The notes below the pieces were generated by a model that saw nothing but the letters and a program-made list of their open reading frames with translations, was not told the origin of the DNA and made no database searches. This document shows positions 30,955-38,995 of a stretch of DNA of 64,000 bases, in pieces (position 1 is the stretch's first letter; every line of letters starts with the position of its first letter). The translations under genes and the position numbers were made by a program. Source of the DNA: Leifsonia tongyongensis (GTDB taxonomy: Bacteria; Actinomycetota; Actinomycetes; Actinomycetales; Microbacteriaceae). The stretch is from NCBI RefSeq assembly GCF_010686705.1, contig NZ_JAAGWY010000002.1, positions 892,001-956,000 of the forward strand. The letters are read 5' to 3'.

Positions 30955-31923
30955 TCAGTACAGAAGCGACGCCAGCCTAGCCCGGGCCCTCATCACACGC
31001 GGGTCGTCCACACCGACGATCTCGAAATAGTCGAGCAGGCGAGCGCGAACCGAATCCCGTTCTTCGGGGGCGAGCCGTGGGAAGAGGGTCAGCAGCCGGT
31101 CGAAGGCGTCATCGACATGACCACCGGAGATGTCGAGGTCGGCGACGAGTTCCTGCGCCGCGGCATTGTCAGGGTCAGCGGCCGCGGCGGAGCGGATCTC
31201 GTCGGCCGTCTTGCCCTGGAGGCGGGCGAGCAGGCTGACCTGGGCGAGACCTGCGACCGCCATCGTGTCGCGCGGGTCCTGAGCGATGGCGAGCTTGTAC
31301 TCGGCGATCGCCTCTTCGAAGTCGCCCCGCTCGATCGCCTCGTACGCCTCCGCGTGATGCGGCGGCAGCGGCTCCGGCTGCGGTTCGGCCTGAGCATCGG
31401 TCTCCGGAGCCGGGGAGCCATCGCCCTCGACCGTCACGCGACCTGTCACGCCGTTCTGTGCGGCCAGCTGGAGAAGCTGTTCGAAGACGTCGCGGATCTG
31501 CGCCTCCGGCATGACACCGGCGAAGAGCTGCACTGGTCGACCGGCGATCACCGCTGCTGCGGCCGGCACGGACTGCGCCTGGAAGGCCTGCGCAAGCTGC
31601 GGATTCGTCTCGACGTCGACAGTCACGAGGACGAATCGGCCGTCGTAGTCGCGGATGACGCGCTCCAGCACGCTCGAGAGCTGCTGCGACGGCTCAGCCC
31701 ATGATGCAGCGAGGTCGACGATGACCGGAACGGTCATCGACAGATCGAGGAAGTCGTTGAAGTTCGCGTCCGTGCCCTGGAAGAACAGGCTGGGCAGAGG
31801 GAGCGACTGGGGAGGCGAATCCGGCGTCGCACCGGTGGCTGCGGTACCCGCAGTCGCGGCACGGTTGACCAGGGACGAGAGATCGACTGCCCCGCGCAGG
31901 TGCGCGGGAGGAATCTGGCTCAT
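30955..31923 (-). CDS. YbbN-like thioredoxin-fold/TPR protein without CxxC
   Basis: Cytoplasmic protein of 322 residues: a thioredoxin-fold domain (about 45-165) followed by a tetratricopeptide-like helical C-terminus (about 190-322). The position of the CxxC motif reads WAEPSQ (residues 75-80), so redox activity is lost. E. coli YbbN/CnoX, the best-known relative, is a chaperone-type holdase acting with GroEL and DnaK; a similar role here is inference. AAGGAGG precedes the ATG, and the 3-base overlap with the next minus-strand gene indicates a two-gene unit with the large membrane protein. Confidence 0.9.
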   Translation of the reverse strand: MSQIPPAHLRGAVDLSSLVNRAATAGTAATGATPDSPPQSLPLPSLFFQGTDANFNDFLDLSMTVPVIVDLAASWAEPSQQLSSVLERVIRDYDGRFVLVTVDVETNPQLAQAFQAQSVPAAAAVIAGRPVQLFAGVMPEAQIRDVFEQLLQLAAQNGVTGRVTVEGDGSPAPETDAQAEPQPEPLPPHHAEAYEAIERGDFEEAIAEYKLAIAQDPRDTMAVAGLAQVSLLARLQGKTADEIRSAAAADPDNAAAQELVADLDISGGHVDDAFDRLLTLFPRLAPEERDSVRARLLDYFEIVGVDDPRVMRARARLASLLY

Positions 31924-33743
31924 TGAACCTCCTTGGCTGAGACGAGGCCCTGGGCGAACCCGAGCAACGTGATCTTCTGGTTGGATCCCGCAGGCGGAAC
32001 GTAGAACGCCAGCTGGTACCCGTAGGTCGAGGCGATGCCCTTCTTGCTGGACGCCACCCCGCTCAATGCGGCCGCGCTGGCGCCTGCATTGACCTCGGCT
32101 CCGGCTTCGACCACCTTCAGTGTCTCGGTCTCATCGAGATTCGTCCAGACGATCGCCCCGGAATCATTCGTGGCCATCGCGATGGGCTTGCCCGCCCCCA
32201 CACTGTTGGTGAAGGTGAGCGAGGCCGTCTTCGGGATCTGCGCCTGCTTCTTGACCTTGTAGTCGAGGCCGACGGCGGGGCGAAGAGTGTCGCCCTGAGC
32301 CTCGAAGAGAGGGTAGTACGTGCTCTTCGGACCCTTCATGAGGATGTCGCCGTACGCCGCCGCGACCTGCTGCGGCGGGAGGAGCAACAACTTCGAGTCC
32401 GGGGGCACGACGGCTGCTCCGATGCTCGCCGGTGCGAGGTCGGGGACCTTCGCCTTGGGCTCCAGCGAGACGGCGTAGTTCACGAGGTAGTTCGAGCGTG
32501 GGGTCTCCTGCACCAGCGTGATCGCCTGGGGGGCCTGCGTCTTGCTCGAGCCCTCGACGACCGTCGACACCACACGCGGCCACATGTCGGTCGCCTGCGG
32601 AAGCGTCAGTGCGAGCGGACCGGGGGCGATGGCCGGGAGCGCGGGCTCGTCCGACTTCTTCGCGCGGAGGGCGTAGTTCGCCTGGCGCAGTTCGAGCGCG
32701 GGGCCGGCGAACCGTGTCGCGAGCCCCTTGGAGTCGAGCTTGGCATCCGACGCCGCCGCGACGGCTGAGATCTTCGCCATGATCCGCTCGAGCTGCGGAC
32801 CCGTCACTGCGGGAGACTGGACATCCTTCGCCTTCGGCAGCTCCGTGGTGATCGGCGTCGAGGTCGCCACCGGCGTGGACGCTCCCAGATGCGGCCAGTA
32901 GTCGCCCGAGCATCCGGACAGGCCGAGTGCGCCGACCAGGACGATCGGCACGGCGACCATGGCTCGTCTCGAGGAACGGCGCCCCTTGGGGGTCGTCTCG
33001 ATCGCCTTCGTCGGCTTGTACTTCGGCGCCTTCGGCAGCTTCGGCATCTTGGGTCCACCCTTACGCCTGGGTCCTCGCGATCGGCGCAGCGCGTACAGCC
33101 CCCAGAGATAGAGGACGAGGCCGATGACGAGGAGCGCCCCACCGCCGACGATCAACGGGCCCGCCCACGGCGTGCTCGAATCGAGCGGCCAGACGATCCG
33201 GATCTGGTTCGGTGCGGGCGCGGTGCCGTCGCTTGCGATGATCACACTGATGTTGTCGGGGACGTTCATCCGGGTCACGTTCGCATCCGTACCGTCGAAC
33301 TCTTCGAGCCACAGGTCGGAACCGGCGGGGCTCGGACCCTTCGCGGTGGCGGAAGCCTTTCCCGTCGTCGCCCCGGGGGTCGCTGTCGGGAGCGGAGCCG
33401 GCTTCTGGGATTCGGTCGCGGGCGTCACATTCTTGCTCGTCAGGCTGCCGCTCGCGACGTCGTACTTCATGGTCGCGTACGACTGGTCGCCCAGCCAGGC
33501 GGTGACGTCGGCGGTGCGGCCGTATGCGACGAACTCGTTCTTGGCGCCGTCGACGTACAGGGTCTGCTGACCGGGATGCGAATTGAGCACGGAACCGTCG
33601 ATGACGATGAATCGCGGCTCCCCGCTGACGGTCGCAGCAGCGGACACCTGGGACGGCGGTGCGAACACCGTGCGCTGGGCGATGCCGGCAGCGATCATCA
33701 CGGCGGCCACCACGAAGGCGACGATGGCGAGTACGAAACGCAA
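31920..33743 (-). CDS. large membrane protein with internal lipobox, function unknown
   Basis: Not a family I recognise; 607 residues. A TTG start is fixed by a perfect AGGAGG 7 bases upstream. TM1 is at about residues 3-22 (LAIVAFVVAAVMIAAG), followed by an extracytoplasmic beta-rich region and a Pro/Thr/Ala linker. TM2 lies at about 195-217, then a Lys/Pro-rich cytoplasmic patch (PKMPKLPKAPKYKPTK). Next comes a complete lipoprotein-type signal in mid-protein: Arg-rich n-region, hydrophobic core VAVPIVLVGALGLSGC with C278. The remaining 330 residues look secreted. The ATGA-type overlap with the YbbN-like gene suggests co-expression. It could be two ancestral genes fused. Confidence 0.82.
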   Translation of the reverse strand: MRFVLAIVAFVVAAVMIAAGIAQRTVFAPPSQVSAAATVSGEPRFIVIDGSVLNSHPGQQTLYVDGAKNEFVAYGRTADVTAWLGDQSYATMKYDVASGSLTSKNVTPATESQKPAPLPTATPGATTGKASATAKGPSPAGSDLWLEEFDGTDANVTRMNVPDNISVIIASDGTAPAPNQIRIVWPLDSSTPWAGPLIVGGGALLVIGLVLYLWGLYALRRSRGPRRKGGPKMPKLPKAPKYKPTKAIETTPKGRRSSRRAMVAVPIVLVGALGLSGCSGDYWPHLGASTPVATSTPITTELPKAKDVQSPAVTGPQLERIMAKISAVAAASDAKLDSKGLATRFAGPALELRQANYALRAKKSDEPALPAIAPGPLALTLPQATDMWPRVVSTVVEGSSKTQAPQAITLVQETPRSNYLVNYAVSLEPKAKVPDLAPASIGAAVVPPDSKLLLLPPQQVAAAYGDILMKGPKSTYYPLFEAQGDTLRPAVGLDYKVKKQAQIPKTASLTFTNSVGAGKPIAMATNDSGAIVWTNLDETETLKVVEAGAEVNAGASAAALSGVASSKKGIASTYGYQLAFYVPPAGSNQKITLLGFAQGLVSAKEVQ

Positions 33744-33913
33744 AAAAGCTCCTCCTGTGCTGCCCGCTCTCGCTGAGCGATTCCGTGATGCGGCCGGACG
33801 GCGGTTGCCGCCCTCATCGGGTTTCTGGACCACACCACTCACAGCGGACACACCGCCGGCGAACGGCAACAACAAAGTCACCCCACGATACCGGACCACC
33901 CTGAGAGCCTGCT

Positions 33914-33934
33914 AACCGTTGCCTGCGAACGGTT
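33914..33934. repeat. inverted repeat in a divergent gap
   Basis: Perfect 7-base arms aaccgtt and aacggtt separated by 7 bases, between the lipobox membrane protein gene and the hendecad scaffold gene. Geometry suits a dimeric regulator. TAAGAT about 60 bases before the scaffold GTG is a candidate -10. Confidence 0.45.
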
Positions 33935-34025
33935 CAAATGCGACACCCAGAAGCGCTCGCTAAGATCGGATCGGTTGCAGCGCCCCACCCCCCGAATGCC
34001 TGCAGTCAAGTGACCAGGAGAAACA

Positions 34026-36863
34026 GTGGCGACCGACGACGAGAACTTCACGCAGGTATTCCGCGGCTACGACAAGGACGAGGTCGACAAGGCCATCCAG
34101 GGGCTCCGACGCGAGCTCATCAAGTCGAACACGCAGTTTGCCGAATCGACGAAGGAGATCAAGCGTCTCCAGATCCGCGTCGAGGAGCTCAACGCAGAGA
34201 TCGAGGAGGTCGGGAGCCCGACGTTCTCCGGCCTCGGCACGAAACTCGAGAACACGCTTCGAGTTGCAGAAGAACAGTCGACGCGACTGATCGCGCAGGC
34301 GGACATCGACGCCGAGAAACTCCGCAGCGGCGTGGCGGCAGAGGTCGAGAAGATCAAGCAGGCCGCCGCGCAGCAGGCGGAGCGCGTGCTCGCCGATGCC
34401 CGCGCCCGCGCCGCGACCGCCCTCGAGGATGCACAGATCGAGGCGGCCGAGCTCGTCGCCAAGGCCACCCAGGACAAAGAGAACCTCACACAGGACGCCA
34501 TGCGCGAAGCTGCCGCCATCCGGGGCGCCGTCGCCACGGAGGCCGCCGAACTCCGCGCGACCAGCAAACGCGAATCGGCGGCTGTGCGCGCCGAAGCCGA
34601 GCGCGAAGCGGCCGAGCTCAAGGTCGTCGCGACCCGTGAGGCCGCCACGGCCCGGGCCGAGGCCGAGGACATCGAGCGAGAGCTCGCCCAGCGACGTGCC
34701 GAGGCGACCGCGGACCTCGACGCCGCCCGTGCGGCGTTCGAGAAGGAATCCGAGCAGGCCCGCCTTGCGCTCGCACGCGACATCGAGCAGAAGCGGGTTG
34801 CACTCGAGGCCGAGACACTCGAGGCACGTACCGCCCTTGCCAACGAAACCCGGCAGGCTCGTGCGGACCTCGCCACCGAGACGGAACGTGCCCGTGCAGC
34901 ACTGGCCGGCGAGACATCCCAGACGCGTGCCGACCTCGCCAATGAGGTGCAGACCACGAAGCTGGCGCTCGAGACCGAGGTCGATCAGACCAAGCGGTCA
35001 CTGGCCGCCGAGGCCGAGCAGACGCGAACCGCCCTCACGGCCGAGGTCGAGCAGGCCAGGAGCGCGCTGGAGGACGACGTCGTCCAGACCCGGAGCGCGC
35101 TCGCCGACGAAGTCCTGCAGACGAAGACCGGCCTTGCTGCCGAGGTCGAACAGACCCAGGCGAAGCTGGCCGCCGAGGTCACCGCGACCACGAGCGCACT
35201 CGCAGCGGAGGTCGAGCAGACGAAGAGCGCCCTCACGACCGAGGTCGAGGAGACCAAGAGGGCGCTGGCCCTCGAGGTCGAGCAGACGAGGAACGCCCTG
35301 GCCGCCGAGGTCGACAGCACCAAGAGCGCGCTCGCCACCGAGGTCGAGGAGACGACGACGTCCCTCACGGCGCAGGTCGCGAAGACGAAGGCCGATCTCG
35401 ACAACGAGGTCACGACCACGAAGGCCGCCCTCGAGAACGAGGTCACGACGACACGTGCGGAGCTGGCCAACGAGGTCAACGCCGCACGGGCTGCGCTCGA
35501 CAGCGAGGTCAGCACCACCAAGGCCGCCCTCGAGACCGAGGTCAGCACCACGAAGGCCGCCCTCGAGACCGAGGTCACCACCACGAAGGCCGCCCTCGAG
35601 AGCGAGGTCACCTCGACGCGCACCGCGCTCGAGAACGAGGTCACCACCACCCGTGCGAGCCTCGCAGCCGAGGTCGAGAAGGCCCGCGCCGATCTGGCGA
35701 CCGAGGTCGAGAAGACGAAGACCGAACTCGAGACCGACGTGCGCACGACGAAGAACGCACTCGCCGACGAGGTCGCGGAGACGCGCAACGCCCTGACCGC
35801 CGAAGTCGACGGCGCGCGTGCTGCGCTGGCCGACGAAGTCCTGCAGACGAAGACGGCGCTCGCGACCGAGGTCGAGCAGACGCAGGCGAACCTCGCTGCA
35901 GAGGTGACGACGACCAAGAGCGCGCTCGCCACCGAGGTCGAGCAGACGAAGAGCCGCCTCGCCACCGAGGTCAAGCGTACGAAGAGCCGGCTTGCGGCCG
36001 AGGTCGGGCAGAAGACGAGCGCACTCACCGAAGAGGTCGAAACGACCAAGGCGGCGCTTGCCGACGAGGTCGAGACGACCAGGGCGACCCTCGCCGAAGA
36101 ACGCGAAGCGACCCGGCTCGAGCTCGCCAACGAGCGCGAGCAGACCCGTATCGCCCTGACACGGGAGGCCGAAGACACTCGCGTCGCCCTGGCGGAGGAG
36201 ACGGAGCAGGCTCGCGTCGATCTCGAGAAGGAGTCATCCGAAGCACGGGCCGAACTGGCACGGGACCTCGAGCAGGCGCGTGCCGACCTCGCAGACGAGA
36301 TCACGTCGACCCGTTCCTCGTTCGCCGCGGAGAGCGCCGAGGCCAGAGCCGCACTCGAAGCCGAGCTGGCGAAGGTCCGCAAGGAGGCCCTCGATGCTGC
36401 ACAGGCTGGAACCCGCGAGCTGGAGCAGGCCCGCATCGACCTCGATGTCGAACTGAAGGCGCGACGCGACGAGGCCGAGAAGGAATACCTCGCCCGCCAC
36501 CAGGAAGCCGTCGCCCAGACGCAGAAATACCTGGACGAGGCCAACCAGCAGCTCGCCGACGCAATCAAGCGGACCACCGCGAAACGTGAAGAGGCCGACG
36601 CCATCGAGGCAGAAGCGCGAGCCGAGGTCAAGGCCGCGCGCAAAGAGGCCGAAGCGACCGCGCGGAAGATCGTCGGCGACGCCGAGAAGCGGGCCTCGGA
36701 CCTCCTCGCCGATGCCGAGACGCGCACAGAACGCCTCGTGGCTGACGCGGAGGACCGCCTCGCGCAGATTAGGATCGAGCGAGAAGCCGTCGCCGGCTAC
36801 TTCGAGAACCTGCGTGGTGTACTCCAGCAGGCTGAGAAGGTGACGGCGGACAACAACGGTTAG
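34026..36863 (+). CDS. giant coiled-coil scaffold with DivIVA-like N-terminus (Scy/FilP-like)
   Basis: A 945-residue almost entirely helical protein; GTG start with CAGGAGA upstream. Residues 8-31 (FTQVFRGYDKDEVDKAIQGL) match the GY-motif of the DivIVA N-terminal domain. Residues 32-242 form mixed coiled coil with Ala-rich blocks. Residues 243-781 are 49 uninterrupted 11-residue repeats, typified by TTTKAALETEV. The C-terminal 160 residues are coiled coil with conserved-looking ends (AVAGYFENLRGVLQQ). No enzyme domain, signal or membrane segment. It resembles Streptomyces Scy/FilP, hendecad-rich polar scaffolds that work with DivIVA; a structural role at the cell pole or wall-growth zone is inference. 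Only 17 bases separate it from the permease gene. Confidence 0.85.
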   Translation: MATDDENFTQVFRGYDKDEVDKAIQGLRRELIKSNTQFAESTKEIKRLQIRVEELNAEIEEVGSPTFSGLGTKLENTLRVAEEQSTRLIAQADIDAEKLRSGVAAEVEKIKQAAAQQAERVLADARARAATALEDAQIEAAELVAKATQDKENLTQDAMREAAAIRGAVATEAAELRATSKRESAAVRAEAEREAAELKVVATREAATARAEAEDIERELAQRRAEATADLDAARAAFEKESEQARLALARDIEQKRVALEAETLEARTALANETRQARADLATETERARAALAGETSQTRADLANEVQTTKLALETEVDQTKRSLAAEAEQTRTALTAEVEQARSALEDDVVQTRSALADEVLQTKTGLAAEVEQTQAKLAAEVTATTSALAAEVEQTKSALTTEVEETKRALALEVEQTRNALAAEVDSTKSALATEVEETTTSLTAQVAKTKADLDNEVTTTKAALENEVTTTRAELANEVNAARAALDSEVSTTKAALETEVSTTKAALETEVTTTKAALESEVTSTRTALENEVTTTRASLAAEVEKARADLATEVEKTKTELETDVRTTKNALADEVAETRNALTAEVDGARAALADEVLQTKTALATEVEQTQANLAAEVTTTKSALATEVEQTKSRLATEVKRTKSRLAAEVGQKTSALTEEVETTKAALADEVETTRATLAEEREATRLELANEREQTRIALTREAEDTRVALAEETEQARVDLEKESSEARAELARDLEQARADLADEITSTRSSFAAESAEARAALEAELAKVRKEALDAAQAGTRELEQARIDLDVELKARRDEAEKEYLARHQEAVAQTQKYLDEANQQLADAIKRTTAKREEADAIEAEARAEVKAARKEAEATARKIVGDAEKRASDLLADAETRTERLVADAEDRLAQIRIEREAVAGYFENLRGVLQQAEKVTADNNG
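34752..36368 (+). repeat. 49 in-frame 33-bp (11-residue) tandem repeats
   Basis: 1617 bases, exactly 49 x 33, encode gap-free hendecads with the pattern x-x-T/A-K/R-x-A-L-x-x-E-V. No unit is missing or gains a residue. A block around 35103 reappears around 35829, an offset of 726 bases or 22 units. Confidence 0.93.
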
Positions 36864-36880
36864 ACCACGGGGAGGTCCGG

Positions 36881-37918
36881 ATGAAGATCCAGAACGCGTT
36901 CAGATTCGGCCTCATCGGAACTCTAGGCGTCGGCCTGGGTCTCCTGATCCTGATGTCGATCGTCACGCTGTCGACGATCCTCACGTACATCGGGGCCGCA
37001 CTGTTCATCGCTCTGGGCATCGAACCGCTGATCTCGTTCCTCGAACGGCGCAAGTTCCCCCGGTGGGCCGCGCTCGTCACAGTGCTGGTCATCATCATCG
37101 GCGCCTTCACCGCCCTGATCTGGGCGATCGTGCCGATCGCGGTCGGCCAGGCATCACAGCTCGTCCAGGGCGTCGTCACCTGGGTTCAGAAGGGCGACGC
37201 CCAGAAGTGGTTCGAGCAGCTGCAGCGGCAGTTCCCGACGATCGTCAACCAGGACAACATCAACAACGTCACCCACTGGCTGCAGAGCAACGTCGGCAAC
37301 ATCACCAACGGCATCCTTCAGACCGGCATCGGCATCGCCAGCGGTATCTTCGGCGTGATCATCGTGATCATCCTCACGGTCTACTTCACCGCATCCCTGC
37401 CCAGCATCAAGCGCGCCAGCTACCTGCTGGTTCCCGCCTCGAAGCGCGCCCGCTTCGCCGACCTGGCCGACCAGATCACCGACTCGGTCGGCAAGTACGT
37501 CATGGGCCAGGTCTCCCTCGCCCTCGTGAACGGCGCCCTGAGCGCCATCTTCCTGACGATCATCGGGGCGAAATTCCCCATCCTGCTCGCCTTCATCGCC
37601 TTCTTCTTCTCGTTGATCCCCCTCGTCGGTACGATCACCGGCTCGGTCATCATCGTGGCGATCTGCCTTCTCTCGGGCTGGCAGACGGCCCTCGCCGCCG
37701 CGATCTACTACCTCATCTACATGCAGGTCGAGGCCTACGTCCTCAGCCCGCGCATCATGAACCGCGCCGTTCAGGTCCCGGGGGCCGTGGTCGTGATCGC
37801 CGCACTCGCCGGCGGATCGCTCCTCGGAATCCTGGGCGCGCTGATCGCCATCCCGTTCGCGGCTTCCATCCTGCTCATCATCAAGCAGGTCGTGATTCCG
37901 CGGCAGAACGAACTCTGA
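36881..37918 (+). CDS. AI-2E-family membrane permease
   Basis: Polytopic protein of 345 residues in the AI-2 exporter (PerM/YdiK/TqsA) family, with about 7-8 helices. The family pattern is clear: paired N-terminal helices, a long extracytoplasmic amphipathic segment (about 85-150), then IIVIILTVYFTASLPSIKRAS, ITDSVGKYVMGQVSLALVNGAL and the C-terminal helices with GGSLLGILGALIAIPFAASI. Members export signals or act as Na+/H+ antiporters; the cargo here is unknown. The short gap after the scaffold gene, and GGAGG before the ATG, suggest an operon. Confidence 0.9.
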   Translation: MKIQNAFRFGLIGTLGVGLGLLILMSIVTLSTILTYIGAALFIALGIEPLISFLERRKFPRWAALVTVLVIIIGAFTALIWAIVPIAVGQASQLVQGVVTWVQKGDAQKWFEQLQRQFPTIVNQDNINNVTHWLQSNVGNITNGILQTGIGIASGIFGVIIVIILTVYFTASLPSIKRASYLLVPASKRARFADLADQITDSVGKYVMGQVSLALVNGALSAIFLTIIGAKFPILLAFIAFFFSLIPLVGTITGSVIIVAICLLSGWQTALAAAIYYLIYMQVEAYVLSPRIMNRAVQVPGAVVVIAALAGGSLLGILGALIAIPFAASILLIIKQVVIPRQNEL

Positions 37919-37940
37919 GGCGGGCCCTCAGGCCCCCGCC
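37919..37940. terminator. possible bidirectional hairpin between convergent genes
   Basis: Arms ggcggg and cccgcc enclose a GC-rich loop and overlap the end of the permease gene. The 9-base gap to the convergent hydrolase leaves little room, so one hairpin may serve both genes. No T-run. Confidence 0.3.
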
Positions 37941-38674
37941 GGAGGCTCCTGACCAACCGGGCCCGACCATTCGGTCGCGAGCGGCAGCGCAGCCGGGTTG
38001 ACCCGCCGCACGATCTCGGTCAGGACGCGTCGCGTCTGGTTCTCCCCCACCCACAGGTGCTTGCCGCCTTCGACGTTCACCAGGTCGATCTGGGGCACGC
38101 CGGCGAAGCGCTCCGCGGCAGCGGCAGGTCGCAGGTAGTCGTCGTGCTCCGGGATCAGCGCCACCATCGGCCGGCTGTCGCCCGCCCACGCGGCCAGCTG
38201 GTCGGGGGTGGCGCGGTGGAGCGGCGGAGAGAGCAGGATGACGCCGTCCACGGGCAGATCCCGGCCGTACATGAGTGCGAGCTCCGTGCCGAATGACCAT
38301 CCGACCAGCCAGGGATGGGGCAGCCCGCGTTCCGCAACGAACGCCATGGCGGCGTCGACGTCGTAGCGCTCATCGATCCCCCCGTCGAACTGTCCGCCGC
38401 TCGTGCCGCGCGGGGAGCGCGTCCCCCGGGTGTTGAAGCGCAGCACAGCGAGGTCGGCGAGAGCAGGGAGCCGCGCAGCCGCCTTGCGGAGGATGTGCGA
38501 GTCCATGAACCCTCCGCCGGTCGGCAGCGGATGCAGGGTCACCAGTGTCGCCACCGGCGGGCGATCGAGCGGGGTCGCCAGCTCTCCGACGAGCGTGAGC
38601 CCGTCACTGGTGTGCAATTCGATGTCCTCGCGCTGCGCGGGGAGCTCGACGCCCCCTCTGATCTCGATCGTCAA
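37928..38674 (-). CDS. alpha/beta hydrolase
   Basis: A 248-residue serine hydrolase-fold protein of the dienelactone-hydrolase-like group. The nucleophile elbow is VGWSFGTELAL, the acid is probably in LIPEHDDYLRP and the histidine in VEGGKHLWVGE. The segment VLRFNTRGTRSPRGTSGG after the first strands is typical of this family. The ATG overlaps the stop of the upstream zinc-ligand gene by 4 bases, indicating cotranslation. Substrate unknown. Confidence 0.87.
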   Translation of the reverse strand: MTIEIRGGVELPAQREDIELHTSDGLTLVGELATPLDRPPVATLVTLHPLPTGGGFMDSHILRKAAARLPALADLAVLRFNTRGTRSPRGTSGGQFDGGIDERYDVDAAMAFVAERGLPHPWLVGWSFGTELALMYGRDLPVDGVILLSPPLHRATPDQLAAWAGDSRPMVALIPEHDDYLRPAAAAERFAGVPQIDLVNVEGGKHLWVGENQTRRVLTEIVRRVNPAALPLATEWSGPVGQEPPAGA

Positions 38675-38970
38675 CTGATCCTCCAGCAGTGCGTGTGCCA
38701 GTGCCTCCGCGCGGCGATGTCAGCCGCGTCGCCCATCAGACCGTCTGCGCGCCACGTGACGAGATGAGCGACCCCAGGTTCGATCTCGAGGCCGCATCCC
38801 GGGCAGATGTAGACCTTCACCGCCTGGATGGGCGAGACCGGCTGCACGTTCCAGGCGAAGCCCCGTCGAACCTCGGTCCGTCGCCAGCCTTGCGTCACCC
38901 GCGCCAGGTCGAGAGCCTCCTCTTCGTCCTGACCGGGCTTTCGACCTCGTGGACGGTTGCTGCGCGGCAT
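38671..38970 (-). CDS. small protein with putative zinc ligands
   Basis: A conserved actinobacterial-type hypothetical of 99 residues. A basic, probably disordered N-terminus (PRSNRPRGRKPGQDEEEALDL) is followed by a compact domain with YICPGCGLEIEPGVAHLV and RRHWHTHCWRIS. The CPGC pair plus His/Cys ligands near the C-terminus look like a zinc site. Leaderless start: TAGACT, 6 bases, ATG. Coupled to the downstream hydrolase. No function is known. Confidence 0.8.
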   Translation of the reverse strand: MPRSNRPRGRKPGQDEEEALDLARVTQGWRRTEVRRGFAWNVQPVSPIQAVKVYICPGCGLEIEPGVAHLVTWRADGLMGDAADIAARRHWHTHCWRIS

Positions 38971-38976
38971 GCATCA

Positions 38977-38982
38977 AGTCTA
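38977..38982 (-). promoter_or_regulatory. -10 element of a leaderless zinc-ligand protein transcript
   Basis: Minus-strand TAGACT, 6-base spacer TGATGC, then the ATG. It lies in the 25-base gap after the antiporter stop, so this promoter reads the zinc-ligand protein and hydrolase genes. Confidence 0.5.
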
Positions 38983-38995
38983 GGGCGGGGCGCTC

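Noticed and set aside
34752-36368. 33-bp repeats that resemble a CRISPR or VNTR array
   Set aside because: The repeats are contiguous, in frame, without spacers, and encode a regular coiled coil.
34985-36727. Long open frame on the minus strand opposite the hendecad repeats
   Set aside because: Ser/Val/Arg-rich translation created by the third-position GC bias and periodicity of the real gene; no ribosome-binding site or family features.
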